The notes under the pieces were generated by a model, which was given only the letters and a program-made list of their open reading frames with translations, made no database searches and was not told the DNA's origin. Made by a program: the position numbers and the translations under genes. Below are positions 1 to 8,949 of a stretch of 64,000 nucleotides of DNA, one piece after another (position 1 is the first letter of the stretch; each line of letters begins with the position of its first letter). Source of the DNA: DATKEJ01 sp963768715 (GTDB lineage: Bacteria > Bacteroidota > Rhodothermia > Rhodothermales > DATKEJ01); contig CAVYJC010000011.1 in NCBI GenBank assembly GCA_963768715.1, positions 744,001 to 808,000 on the forward strand, in the 5' to 3' direction.

Positions 1-9
1 CGGCCGACG

Positions 10-44
10 GTTCCAAGTTCGACGCTTGACGTTCGACGTCTCAA
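10..44. repeat. Heptanucleotide tandem repeat, GTTCGAC type
   Basis: Five consecutive 7-base units begin with G: GTTCCAA, GTTCGAC, GCTTGAC, GTTCGAC, GTCTCAA. The units are imperfect but the period of 7 is strict. It is the first of several heptamer arrays in the first 12 kb, each with a different unit. No function is evident. Confidence 0.6.
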
Positions 45-82
45 ACACTAGCCTGTTGCGCGACGACCAGCCCTAGGACCAG

Positions 83-124
83 GTTTGGTGTTTGATGTTT
101 GATGTTTGGTGTTTGATGTTTGAT
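83..124. repeat. Heptanucleotide tandem repeat, GTTTGRT x6
   Basis: Six perfectly phased units read GTTTGGT, GTTTGAT, GTTTGAT, GTTTGGT, GTTTGAT, GTTTGAT. The array ends one base before the stop codon of bipA (complement of TTA at 126-128), so it forms the immediate 3' flank of that gene. It contains no hairpin typical of a terminator. Confidence 0.85.
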
Positions 125-125
125 G

Positions 126-1931
126 TTATTGGAGCTTCCTCGCCTCCTTCTGCCGCTCGTTGGCGTCGAGGTGTCGCTTCCTGAGACGAAGCGTCTTCGG
201 TGTGACCTCGATCAGCTCATCATCGCGAATGAACTCGATCGACTCTTCCAGCGACATGCGACGCGGCGGCACGAGTTTTTCGAAAGAGTCGGCCGCGGCT
301 GCCCGCATGTTGGTTAGCTTCTTCTCTTTCGTGATGTTGACGTCCAAATCGACGTCACGGCTGTTCTCGCCTACAAGCATGCCCGAGTAGACTGGATCCG
401 TCGGCGCGACGAACAGCTCGCCGCGCTCCTGGAGGTTCACCACCGCATATCCCGTGACTTTCCCGAGCCGATCCGCGACAAGCGCTCCAGTCGTTCGATG
501 AACGATGTCACCCGCCCACGGAGCATACTCCTTGAACATGTGCGTCAGAATGCCGGTGCCCTTCGTGTCGGTCATAAACTCGGTTCGGTAGCCTATCAGG
601 CCGCGACTCGGTATGTCGAACTCGAGTCGCACTCGACCCGAGCCATGATTGATCATACGCGTCATGATGCCCTTGCGAGCTCCGAGCTTCTGCACAACGA
701 TCCCCATGTACTCCTCGGCGACGTCGACAAAGGCGGTCTCGAACGGCTCCCTCGTCTTCCCGTCCTCGATCTTTGTCAGTACGTGCGGGACGCCCACCGA
801 AAACTCGAAGCCTTCACGTCTCATCTGCTCGATCAGGATGGCCATCTGAAGCTCTCCCCGTCCGTACACCAGAAAGCTGTCTGCCGAGTCGGTCGCCTCG
901 ATCTTGATCGCCAAATTGTGGGCAGCCTCATTCATGAGCCGATCTCGAAGATGGCGGGACGTGACGAACTGCCCTTCCCGCCCACTGAACGGCGAGTCAT
1001 TGATCCGAAACTCCATCGACATCGTAGGCTCGTCGACGTGAAGAGGCTTGAGCGGTTCAGGATCTTCTCCGTCGGCAATGCTCTCACCCAGGCCAATGCC
1101 CGACACTCCAGCGATCGAAACGATGTCGCCCGGACCGACCTCGTCGACCTCCACACGATTGAGTCCATCGTTGACGAACACCCCGGAGATATTCGCATGC
1201 GTCTGGGATCCATCACGGTGACAGAGAGAGACGGTCTGCCGATTTAGGAGCTTACCCTGGATCACTCGGCCGATAGCTAATGGACCGCGATATGGATCGG
1301 GCTGGACGTTGGTTATCAGAACCTGCAGGCTGGCTTCCGGGTCGCCGACGGGTGCGGGGATATGTGAAATGATGGCGTCAAAAAGGGGCCGCAAATTCGT
1401 GAGAGGCTCCCCAAGCTTAAGCGTGCAGGCCCCATCCTTGGCAACGGCATACACAACCGGAAAGTCGATCTGGTGCTCACCGGCATCCAGGTCGATGAAC
1501 AGATCGTAGACCTCGTTCAGCACCAATTCCGGTCGGGCATCCTGACGGTCGATCTTATTGATCACCACGATTGCCGGAAGCTTCAGCGCCAACGCCTTCG
1601 ACAGTACAAATCGCGTCTGCGGCAATGGCCCCTCCGCGGCATCGACGAGCAGCATGATGCCGTCCACCATCTGCAGCGTACGCTCGACTTCTCCGCCAAA
1701 ATCGGCGTGACCGGGCGTGTCGACGATATTGATCTTCACTCCCTCGTAGTCGACCGCCGTGTTCTTGGCCATGATGGTGATTCCCTTCTCCCGCTCGAGA
1801 TCCATGGAATCCATAACCCGCTCGCGGACATCCTGATTGTCTCGGAAGATCCCGCTCTGCCAGAGCATAGCATCGACCAGAGTGGTCTTGCCGTGATCGA
1901 CGTGGGCTACTATGGCGATATTTCTAAGCAA
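126..1931 (-). CDS. bipA: Ribosome-associated translational GTPase BipA/TypA
   Basis: Elongation-factor-like GTPase that binds the ribosome and assists 50S assembly and stress adaptation (family knowledge). At 601 residues it is full length. GTPase motifs are visible: AHVDHGKTT (9-17), EKGITI (48-53), DTPGHAD (71-77) and NKID (125-128), followed by the EF-Tu domain II, EF-G-like and BipA C-terminal regions. The start is unusual: the first codon is TTG at 1931, an in-frame TAA lies immediately upstream, and there is no Shine-Dalgarno sequence, because a heptamer repeat array runs right up to the start. A second heptamer array touches the stop codon. The native start may have been altered by the repeat. 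Identity is certain; only the start is in doubt. Confidence 0.97.
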   Translation of the reverse strand: MLRNIAIVAHVDHGKTTLVDAMLWQSGIFRDNQDVRERVMDSMDLEREKGITIMAKNTAVDYEGVKINIVDTPGHADFGGEVERTLQMVDGIMLLVDAAEGPLPQTRFVLSKALALKLPAIVVINKIDRQDARPELVLNEVYDLFIDLDAGEHQIDFPVVYAVAKDGACTLKLGEPLTNLRPLFDAIISHIPAPVGDPEASLQVLITNVQPDPYRGPLAIGRVIQGKLLNRQTVSLCHRDGSQTHANISGVFVNDGLNRVEVDEVGPGDIVSIAGVSGIGLGESIADGEDPEPLKPLHVDEPTMSMEFRINDSPFSGREGQFVTSRHLRDRLMNEAAHNLAIKIEATDSADSFLVYGRGELQMAILIEQMRREGFEFSVGVPHVLTKIEDGKTREPFETAFVDVAEEYMGIVVQKLGARKGIMTRMINHGSGRVRLEFDIPSRGLIGYRTEFMTDTKGTGILTHMFKEYAPWAGDIVHRTTGALVADRLGKVTGYAVVNLQERGELFVAPTDPVYSGMLVGENSRDVDLDVNITKEKKLTNMRAAAADSFEKLVPPRRMSLEESIEFIRDDELIEVTPKTLRLRKRHLDANERQKEARKLQ

Positions 1932-1957
1932 TTAAGAATTAGGGATTAAGGATTAAG
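1930..1957. repeat. Heptanucleotide tandem repeat, RATTARG x4, at the bipA start
   Basis: Four phased units read AATTAAG, AATTAGG, GATTAAG, GATTAAG. On the minus strand the array provides the in-frame TAA directly before the TTG start of bipA and occupies the place where a ribosome binding site would be expected. Confidence 0.8.
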
Positions 1958-1967
1958 AATGGGGCCT

Positions 1968-1996
1968 ATTGCACTTCGGCACGTGGCACCTTGCAC
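1968..1996. repeat. Degenerate heptamer-like GGCAC repeat
   Basis: GCAC recurs at 1971, 1979, 1986 and 1993, that is at spacings of 8, 7 and 7 (TTGCACT, TCGGCAC, GTGGCAC, CTTGCAC). It is weaker than the neighbouring arrays, but it lies directly next to one, in the 147-base gap between bipA and the BNR protein gene. A related pair of units (TTGTGGC, AGGTGGC) lies at 15298-15311. Confidence 0.45.
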
Positions 1997-2078
1997 GCGC
2001 GGAGCGCAGATCCAACCCCGCAGGCCGCGAAGGTTCCGTACGCACTGAAAATTGATCGAGGGACCCAGGTCTCCGCAA

Positions 2079-5000
2079 TCAGTTCAGTTCGATGGGCGTC
2101 AGGCCCGCATCGAGCAGACGCCCGTTCAATTCATGAAGCTTCGCGGATTGGAGGTTGGTCCACCTTCCGAGAACCGCCGACATTGTCTGCTCGAGCGTAT
2201 CGATGGCCTGCAGCGCCTGGGAGGTCGGCATCGCATCGGCCCCGTTGACGACTGCCATGATGAACAAGAACTTCTGCTGCAGTCCGGCCATTGTTTCAGA
2301 CGCAGGGTCTGCTGCATAAGCGCTGGAATAGGCGATGTCGGGATTTTCCGGCAGACCCTCGCCCTCCAACGAGCGGGCCTGCTCCTCCAAACTCTTCAAC
2401 GCGTCACGGAGACCGCCGGGAACCGTATCCATTAGTGACCCGAGAGAAGCCCGAAGAGACGAGACGCGCTGCCTCGCCTGCGTGACCTCGCCATACGCGT
2501 TATAACATCGCATGGCCGCCGCGTACTGCTGGGCAATCGCACTCGGCGGAGACTCAACTCGCGGATCCAACACGACGGAAAACTCTCTCAGGAACTCGGC
2601 GCCGTCCACCATCAGGCGGATCGTGTAAGTGCCGGGCCTCACCCAGGGTCCCAACGGGCCACTCGGCGTTCGTCCGGCGACCGCTGCAATCGAGTACGAC
2701 CGCTTCGCCCCCGCCGGAGGTGGATAGCGCAGATCCCAGACGAAGCGATGCATCCCCGCGTCCGCCGACAACGTTTGGGGCGGCCGGACCCAGTACGTCG
2801 GATGTGCATAACTCAGTCGAGTCGACATACTCCGGTTCGTCATCGCTCGAGAACCTCCGAATCGTCGTTCCATCAGCATCCATGACCTCAAGTGATACTT
2901 TAGATGCCGGGGCGTTCAGGAAGTAATCAAAGACGGCGCCGTCGGGTGGATTCTCCCCCGCCGGCTCTTCGGGAGGCAGCGGAGTATCCGAGAACATATT
3001 CCACCGAACGCGCACCGCCGTCTGCGGCGTGAAGAGAAAGTGACCGCCGTCATACGCTACCTCGTCGTATTGACGCAGCGGCGTGATGTCGTCAAGAATC
3101 CAGATCGATCGGCCGTGCGTGCCGGCCACGACGTCGTTTCCGTGGATAACCAGATCGCGAACGGACGATGCCGGCATATTGAGCCGCAGCGAATGCCAGT
3201 GATCGCCGTCGTCGAATGAGGCATAAACGGCCGTTTCCGTGCCGGCAAACAGCAGCCCTGCGCGCTGTGGATCTTCCCGCACTACGTTCACGGGCCCGCT
3301 GTCGGGGAGTCCTGAAACGACGAGATCCCAGGTCGCACCACCGTCGTGCGTCCGATAGATGTATGGCCGCATGTCGTCCAACCGAATGCGGTTGACGGCG
3401 ATGTAGGCGGTCTGACTGTCGAAATGCCCGGCGTCAACCTGCGAAATCTTGCTCCACGGCGTAAGGTTCGGCGGGGTGACGTCCTGCCAGGCGGCTCCGC
3501 CATCGTGCGTCACATGTACAAGGCCGTCGTCGGTTCCAGCCCAGAGAAGGTCACCGTCGAGCGGGGAAGGACCAACTGCATAGATCACTCCACGCCGGGG
3601 AATCGTCTCTTTGCCGTAAACCGCGAAACTCGCAGGCACGGATGGTTGCTCACGCGTAAGATCCGGGCTGATCGCCGTCCAATGCTGACCGCCGTCTCTC
3701 GTCTTAAACAGGACGCTGGTCGCGAAGTACAGCGTCTGCGGGTCCGTCGGAGAGAACAGCAGCGGCATCGTTCTGAGGATCCGGTACTTGCCGGAACGCA
3801 GGGCCTCGGGGGCCACGTTTTGCGACTGGCCGGTTCTGCGATCGAAGCGAGTGATGCGACCGCCGTAGACGATGTTAGGATCGAGCGGATCGGGGGCTAC
3901 ATAGGCATACTCGTCGGCTCCAATCCCCTCCCAGTCCCGAAAACTGATCTGTCCGCCATTTCCGCGACTGGAAACAGCAATCGCCCCACTCTCCTGCTGC
4001 CCACCGTAGACGTAGTACGGAAACTGGTTGTCGGTGCTTACATGGTAGAGCTGGGCCGTTGGCTGGTTGTACCATGAACTCCAGGTCTCACCTCCATTAA
4101 CGGTAATCGTCGCTCCCTGGTCGGCAGCGAAAAGCATGATCTCGGGGTGATCGGGATTGATCCAGATCCCGTGATAATCGTCGCCGCCGGGTGCCCCTTT
4201 GATGGAGGTCCATGTCAATCCGCCGTCGTTCGAACGGTAAGAGGCAATGTTGGCCACAAACACTACGTCGGGGTCTTTGGGATGTACTACGATCTCGCCG
4301 AAGTCGTCACCTCTTCCCCAGAGTCGATGGTCGTCGCTCACCTTACGCCACGACGCTCCTGCGTCATCCGACCGGTAGATTCCCGCCGACTCCTCGGCGT
4401 CAACAGTAGCGTAAATGCGTTGGGGCGAGCTCGGGGAAATGCCGATGCCGATTCGCCCAAGCCCCTGTTCCGCGGACGGAAGTCCTGTCTCGAGCCGGCG
4501 CCACGTACCCCCTCCGTCCGTTGACTTATAGAGCCCGCTCGTGGGTCCAGACCATCCGGCATTTTCCCACGGCCCTTCCTGATGAGCCCACATGTCGGCG
4601 TAGAGGATGTTCTTGTTCTTTGGATCGAACTTCACCGACATGGCTCCGGTGTGCTCATCGATATACAGCGACTTGTTCCATGTCTCGCCGCCGTCTGCCG
4701 TGAGGTAGACGCCGCGCTCCTGATTCGGACCGTAAGGGTGTCCGAGAACGGCGACAAAGACTCGATTCGGGTCGTCAGGGTCTATCGCCACAGCGGCGAT
4801 TTGCTGGGCGTCGGCGAGTCCGATATGCCGCCACGTTTTCCCACCGTCGACCGATTTGAACATTCCGTCACCGACGGAGAGATCGGGCCGATGCAATCCT
4901 TCTCCGCTCCCAACGTAGATGATATCGGGATTGGACGGCGCCAGAGCCAGATCACCAACCGACCCTGTCGGCTGATCGTCGAACAGCGAATTCCAGGTGC

Positions 5001-5250
5001 GGCCGTAGTCGTCGGTCCTCCAGACGCCGCCGTTATTGACTCCGATATAGAACACGTTCGGCTGGTCGGCAATGCCGGCGACGGCCACCGTTCGCCCGGC
5101 CCGATGCGGACCGATCATGCGCCAGTGCATATCCGGCTCGGGGACGCTCATCTCCTGGGCAGTCGACAGTTGGTCAGTGAGCGCTATCATGGTGAGAATC
5201 AGAATCGAAGAACGTATCACTTTGCTCTCATTGTTGGTTAGAGCCTGCAC
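2079..5250 (-). CDS. Secreted BNR/VPS10-like beta-propeller protein (frameshifted)
   Basis: A large secreted protein made of about eleven Asp-box (BNR) motifs such as SVDGGKTW, TADGGETW, STDGGGTW and THDGGATW, after a probable N-terminal signal peptide ending near STAQE. It resembles the roughly 1050-residue sortilin/VPS10-type glycosyl-hydrolase-annotated family of Bacteroidota and related phyla; the substrate is unknown. The reading frame breaks near 2805-2830: the upstream frame reaches EYVDSTEL and continues into nonsense, while family-typical sequence (SYAHPTYWVRPP, MHRFVWDLRYPPP) resumes in another frame and runs to the stop at 2079. Joined, the product is about 1057 residues. A GTG at 5220 is an alternative start. 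The break is one indel, either a consensus error or an inactivating mutation. Confidence 0.85.
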
Positions 5251-5335
5251 ACAACCTTACAGGTTTCGCCCGAAAGGTAACGTAAACGGGCGGGCGTATG
5301 GCTCCAGTCGAAAATCCGAATGCAAATAGCTCCAT

Positions 5336-5845
5336 TCAGCCTCCCGTAGCGGCCGACAACAGCTCGGCGAGATCGAGACGCTCAGTAGACATCGAAAGCG
5401 TCTCATCCTCGGATCGAGGCCACTCACTCTCAGGCCGATCCCAGTACAGCTCCAGACCGTTGCCGTCGGGATCATGCAGGTACAGGGCCTGGCTGACGCC
5501 GTGATCGGCCGCACCATCCAGCGCAACGCCGTAATCCCGCAGGCGAAGAAGCGCCTGAGCAAGCGCAGCACGCGTCGGGTACAGAATGGCCACATGGTAG
5601 AGGCCGGTGGCGCCTGGAGGCGGCGCAGATCCTCCCCTGCTTTCCCAGGTATTAAGACCGATGTGATGATGATACCCACCGGCGGAGACGAATGCTGCCT
5701 GCGCCCCGTACCGCTGCATTAACTCAAATCCCAGAACGTCGCAGTAGAATCGAATCGATCGCTCCAAATCCGACACTTTCAGGTGGACGTGGCCGATGCG
5801 AACCCTCGAATCGACAGGTCCTCGGCGAGCAGCATGATCGTTCAT
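5336..5845 (-). CDS. VOC-family (glyoxalase/extradiol dioxygenase-like) protein
   Basis: Metal-dependent vicinal-oxygen-chelate fold protein of 169 residues. Two beta-alpha-beta-beta-beta halves are visible: the first starts at HVHLKVSDLERSIRFY (H21 a likely metal ligand), the second at GLYHVAILYP, and the final ligand is the Glu in GNGLELYWDRP. This arrangement matches catechol-2,3-dioxygenase-like members, but the substrate cannot be read from sequence. Its ATG overlaps the stop of the GNAT gene by 4 bases (ATGA), so the two are probably translationally coupled. The cluster of glycoside-hydrolase-like, PhyH, GNAT and VOC genes runs in one direction with short gaps. Confidence 0.85.
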   Translation of the reverse strand: MNDHAARRGPVDSRVRIGHVHLKVSDLERSIRFYCDVLGFELMQRYGAQAAFVSAGGYHHHIGLNTWESRGGSAPPPGATGLYHVAILYPTRAALAQALLRLRDYGVALDGAADHGVSQALYLHDPDGNGLELYWDRPESEWPRSEDETLSMSTERLDLAELLSAATGG

Positions 5846-6408
5846 TCGTCTGTAAGACTTTTCGTCATTCTGACGGCATCTATCGTGATGCCATCGGGCA
5901 GTTCAATGGAAACGGGCTCAGCCGGAACAAACCCGCAGACGGTATAGAATGCGGTCGCCATTCGCGTGGCGACGAGCTCGGCGGACGAGAATCCAAACGC
6001 CCTGCACTCCTCTTCACACCGGGCGAGGATCATCCGGCCGAGGCCTTTTCTTACGGCATGAGGCGCGACGAAGAACGCGCGCATGACGGCTGGATCGACG
6101 GCGGGGTCACGAAACGAGGGATCCTGCACGTTCGCCGCGTTGTCCCCTCCGAAGGGCGTTTTGCGACGACTCCATCCTCCGCAGGCCAGAATTTCGCCGG
6201 AACGCTCAGCCAGGTAATAGGTCCCATCGTCTATCAGCGTCGAGTCGACTCCGAATAAATGACGCAACGAGCTGTCAATTTCTTCCGGGCTATGATATTC
6301 GGCGGCCAGCACGCGGACCGACATGGCGATGTGCCGCTCAAGATCACGGATGTCATCAGGGGCTGCGCTACGAATCGTCGCGGTGGGGTCAGTTTCTGAT
6401 TCCGGCAT
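5842..6408 (-). CDS. GNAT family N-acetyltransferase
   Basis: Acetyl-CoA-dependent transferase of 188 residues. The acetyl-CoA binding motif A is VMRAFFVAPHAVRKGLG, followed by the helix around MILARCEEECRAFGF, and the late strand ATAFYTVCGFVP is typical of GNATs. A 36-base longer reading is possible upstream, but it would overlap the PhyH gene. The ATG at 6408 starts 4 bases after that gene's stop and is preferred. The acceptor is unknown. It overlaps the next gene (VOC) by 4 bases. Confidence 0.85.
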   Translation of the reverse strand: MPESETDPTATIRSAAPDDIRDLERHIAMSVRVLAAEYHSPEEIDSSLRHLFGVDSTLIDDGTYYLAERSGEILACGGWSRRKTPFGGDNAANVQDPSFRDPAVDPAVMRAFFVAPHAVRKGLGRMILARCEEECRAFGFSSAELVATRMATAFYTVCGFVPAEPVSIELPDGITIDAVRMTKSLTDE

Positions 6409-6412
6409 ATCG

Positions 6413-7177
6413 TCATTCGGTGGCCGAACCCACCAGAAAATCATTATAGAGCGAGCGGTGGGTCCGGTAGTACGCCTTATCGATGGTTTCGACCTCGCTA
6501 GTCACGCCGCTTCCGGCCCAGTGCGTGGCGTACGCACGACGCCAACGTTCCGATGTATTGCGATGCGAGGTATGCAGCGTCTTCACATGGTGAAAGACGA
6601 CTCCTCCTTTCCCAACCGGCGCAAGGGACTCCTTTGAGAGATCGATCTGATCCAGTGCCGGCTCGAGATTATAGGCCTCCCCCGGCACGACGTGGTGCTC
6701 CAAAATGGGAAGGCGGTGCGACCCATCGATGTAGCGCAGGCAACCGTTCGATTCATCGACGTCATCGAGCGCGATCCAGGCCGTCACGACCTCATCGTCG
6801 GGATGACACCTGAAGTAGGCATTATCCTGATGGTAGGGCTTTGCGGATCCGAACTTCGGCGGCTTCATGAAGATCTGGTCCACCACAAGAAACGGCTCCA
6901 CACCGATCAACTGCGAGATCAAGCTGCGTAGGTCCGGAGTCATTGCGAAGTGCCTGAAGACGGGGTCCAGCAGAAAAGGGAAATCCAGCTTTCTGGGCAC
7001 AGGACGCCCCTCATCGTCAACGTCAACACTGGAGGTGCTGCGCTCGCGCCGCTCGAGATCTTCGAAACATAACTGCGTCGCCCGCGCGACGATGTCGTCC
7101 ACGTCGGTTTCGCCAAACACGCCTTCGACGACGGTCCAGCCCTTTTCCCAGTACTCTTCGACAAAACGTTCACTCAT
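6413..7177 (-). CDS. Phytanoyl-CoA dioxygenase (PhyH) family protein
   Basis: Fe(II)/2-oxoglutarate-dependent dioxygenase-like protein of 254 residues. The facial triad is visible as HQD (H116, D118) and the distal H202 in LHTSHRNTS, with R212 placed as the usual 2-oxoglutarate-binding arginine (RWRRAY). The family hydroxylates diverse lipids and natural products, and the substrate here is unknown. It starts 39 bases after the glycoside-hydrolase-like gene and is followed 4 bases later by the GNAT gene, so the four genes probably form an operon. Confidence 0.9.
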   Translation of the reverse strand: MSERFVEEYWEKGWTVVEGVFGETDVDDIVARATQLCFEDLERRERSTSSVDVDDEGRPVPRKLDFPFLLDPVFRHFAMTPDLRSLISQLIGVEPFLVVDQIFMKPPKFGSAKPYHQDNAYFRCHPDDEVVTAWIALDDVDESNGCLRYIDGSHRLPILEHHVVPGEAYNLEPALDQIDLSKESLAPVGKGGVVFHHVKTLHTSHRNTSERWRRAYATHWAGSGVTSEVETIDKAYYRTHRSLYNDFLVGSATE

Positions 7178-7216
7178 GATCGATCACCTGGTTGCGCAGT
7201 TTCAGACAGAATTTAC

Positions 7217-8515
7217 TCATCTGAACCGGATCGAATACAGGTCAGCCTCGCGCAAACGAAAGCGAAGTCGGATCGGAGTGCCGGCCAGCCTGCTCAAATC
7301 CTCACCCCCTCCCCAAGAAACCTCGCGCTCGATGGCGTCACCGACAATGCGATCTCCGTCGGCTGCCTCGTACCCGGCGATGGGTCGTTCTTTGCCGTCG
7401 AGTAGGTCGACGAGCACGTGACCGCCCGCACTTGTCGAGACGTTCAAGACAAGGGCCGACCCCTCGAAGACAAACGCCTTCGTTACCGCAACGCCCTCCG
7501 TGTAACCCGCATGAAGGGAAACGAATCCGTCGGTTCTCAGCGTGTAGCGCCGGCCGCGGACATAGATGGACATCTCAGCCGGACCGGTCGGCACAACGTT
7601 CTCTGCCGCGTAATTCGCTCGATTCTCCCAGTGTGCGGGTTCGAGTCCGGGTCGGATGAACGCCTCTTTGAAAAGCCTGTCGAAGTGATTGCCACCGCGC
7701 GATGTCATGAAGAGGATGTCGGTCGCATTGCCCCGGTCGGGCTGAAATCGGGTCGGCAGGGCGATGTAGATATGCGGCGCGCGGAAATACGGATGCGTTC
7801 CACTCGTGTACAGGTGCTCTCCGGGCTCATTGGGGTGCATCGCCACGGGATCGGTCCAGTGAACGAAATCGTCCGACGTCGTTCTGGAAATCGTCCGCAG
7901 GCCCGTATAGCCTTCGCCCGTCCAAGTCCGGAAATAGCAGACGTACTTCCGTTCGGCGGCGGACCAGAACGAGACATTCTGCGAATCGAATACGCCCTTG
8001 GTGAAAACCGGCTCTTCCCTCCACTTCGACCAATGAATCCCGTCCGCAGAAACGAAGGCTACGAGTCCAGACTCCATCGTTCCCGCAAGCGCCTTGTAAC
8101 GCTCGGCCGAAGGTACCCCCGGGCGGGAATCCAAGAACGGCGAAAAATTATGACTGAACGGAGAATCGTCGGCAAGAATGACATTGTTCTCCCTGGATCC
8201 ATTCACTTCGAAAAGCCCCAGGTTGGGTCTCGACCAATTGACCCCGTCATGACTTTCGAAGTATTCAGTGTCCTCCACGGGATCTCCGTCGTAGGCGGCT
8301 TTCCCACCTCCACGATTATAGAGGCGGTACACGTCGCCGTCCTTGATCACGGTTGCGTAGTGACCATCCGACGGCGGACTCTGAGAAGGTGGGGCCGGCT
8401 GCGGATGATGAAGCATAACGTCGACCCCTTCCATCCGCTCGATTAGCGTCGAATCGACAAATAGCTCGAGCCGGCTGCCGATGTTCAAGACCTGGGCAGT
8501 GGTAGCAGGCGACAC
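7217..8515 (-). CDS. Secreted glycoside-hydrolase-like five-bladed propeller protein
   Basis: Resembles the GH32/GH43-like propeller proteins common in Planctomycetota and Rhodothermales, with a characteristic LELFVDSTLIERMEGV entry, SHDGVNW and SADGIHW blade motifs, and a small C-terminal beta domain. The catalytic role is unproven. The only usable start in the open frame is GTG at 8515, which leaves SPATTAQV at the N terminus. That is the tail of a signal peptide: in the same frame upstream, 8516-8566 encodes NNWIGGARC followed by TLIIGCLLAV, with no ATG, GTG or TTG before a stop at 8588. A TTG at 8564 exists in another frame. The true 5' end is therefore probably lost to an indel or to the adjacent heptamer array. 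Confidence 0.75.
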   Translation of the reverse strand: MSPATTAQVLNIGSRLELFVDSTLIERMEGVDVMLHHPQPAPPSQSPPSDGHYATVIKDGDVYRLYNRGGGKAAYDGDPVEDTEYFESHDGVNWSRPNLGLFEVNGSRENNVILADDSPFSHNFSPFLDSRPGVPSAERYKALAGTMESGLVAFVSADGIHWSKWREEPVFTKGVFDSQNVSFWSAAERKYVCYFRTWTGEGYTGLRTISRTTSDDFVHWTDPVAMHPNEPGEHLYTSGTHPYFRAPHIYIALPTRFQPDRGNATDILFMTSRGGNHFDRLFKEAFIRPGLEPAHWENRANYAAENVVPTGPAEMSIYVRGRRYTLRTDGFVSLHAGYTEGVAVTKAFVFEGSALVLNVSTSAGGHVLVDLLDGKERPIAGYEAADGDRIVGDAIEREVSWGGGEDLSRLAGTPIRLRFRLREADLYSIRFR

Positions 8516-8585
8516 GGCAAGCAGGCACCCGATGATCAGTGTGCAGCGTGCACCGCCGATCCAATTATTGCGCCCGCACCTCTGG

Positions 8586-8620
8586 AATTAGCATTCAGCA
8601 TTTAGCGCTCAGAAATCAGA
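8586..8620. repeat. Heptanucleotide repeat (AATTAGC/ATTCAGC type)
   Basis: Five 7-base units follow one another: AATTAGC, ATTCAGC, ATTTAGC, GCTCAGA, AATCAGA. The array supplies the TAA stop (complement, 8602-8604) and the last codons of the dienelactone hydrolase remnant. Its other side lies where the 5' end of the glycoside-hydrolase-like gene should be, so it straddles two disturbed gene ends. Confidence 0.65.
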
Positions 8621-8944
8621 TCGAGCCATCGCTCCCAGCTTTTACGCATGGCCGTAGCATCCGCTTCGGGAGCGTCCGTTTCTTCTCCCCGACGCATGAA
8701 TCCGTGGCCGGCGTCGTCGTAAAACACAGGAGCATAGGATTTATCGAGGGCGTTCATCTGTTCCGTGGTCATTTCAACGGTAGCTGTCGTACTCGACCCG
8801 AATCCACTCCTGATGACGGGGAGATTCAACGAGTTCCGTCTTGGCCTCATCGGGAGGCGCGCTTGCGCGATCCTGGGCAAGTGCGCCGGCAAACGGAAGG
8901 GGAATCGCCATGGCGAGCAGGGAGAGAAATCGAATTGTCTTCAT
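8602..8944 (-). pseudogene. Dienelactone hydrolase remnant with large internal deletion
   Basis: Two pieces of one secreted alpha/beta hydrolase remain. The 5' piece (8944 to 8774) begins at an ATG, encodes a clear signal peptide (MKTIRFLSLLAMAIPLPFAG, cleavage near ALAQ) and reads SPRHQEWIRVEYDSYR, the usual start of the mature family, before a stop. The 3' piece, in another frame, encodes TEQMNALDKSYAPVFYD, AGHGFMRRGEE and a C-terminal helix ending RWLDLISER, typical of dienelactone hydrolase C termini; GHGF holds the catalytic His. The central roughly 180 residues, including the nucleophile, are absent, with the junction near 8775-8800. A single deletion explains both the loss and the frame change. 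It lies 5 bases after the antiporter stop. Confidence 0.8.
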
Positions 8945-8949
8945 GGCGA

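Noticed and set aside
498..1247. 249-residue open frame on the plus strand inside bipA
   Set aside because: It lies antisense to a well conserved GTPase, has no recognisable domain and its composition is that of a reverse-strand shadow.
7418..8446. 342-residue plus-strand open frame
   Set aside because: Antisense to the glycoside-hydrolase-like gene, without domains or a ribosome binding site.
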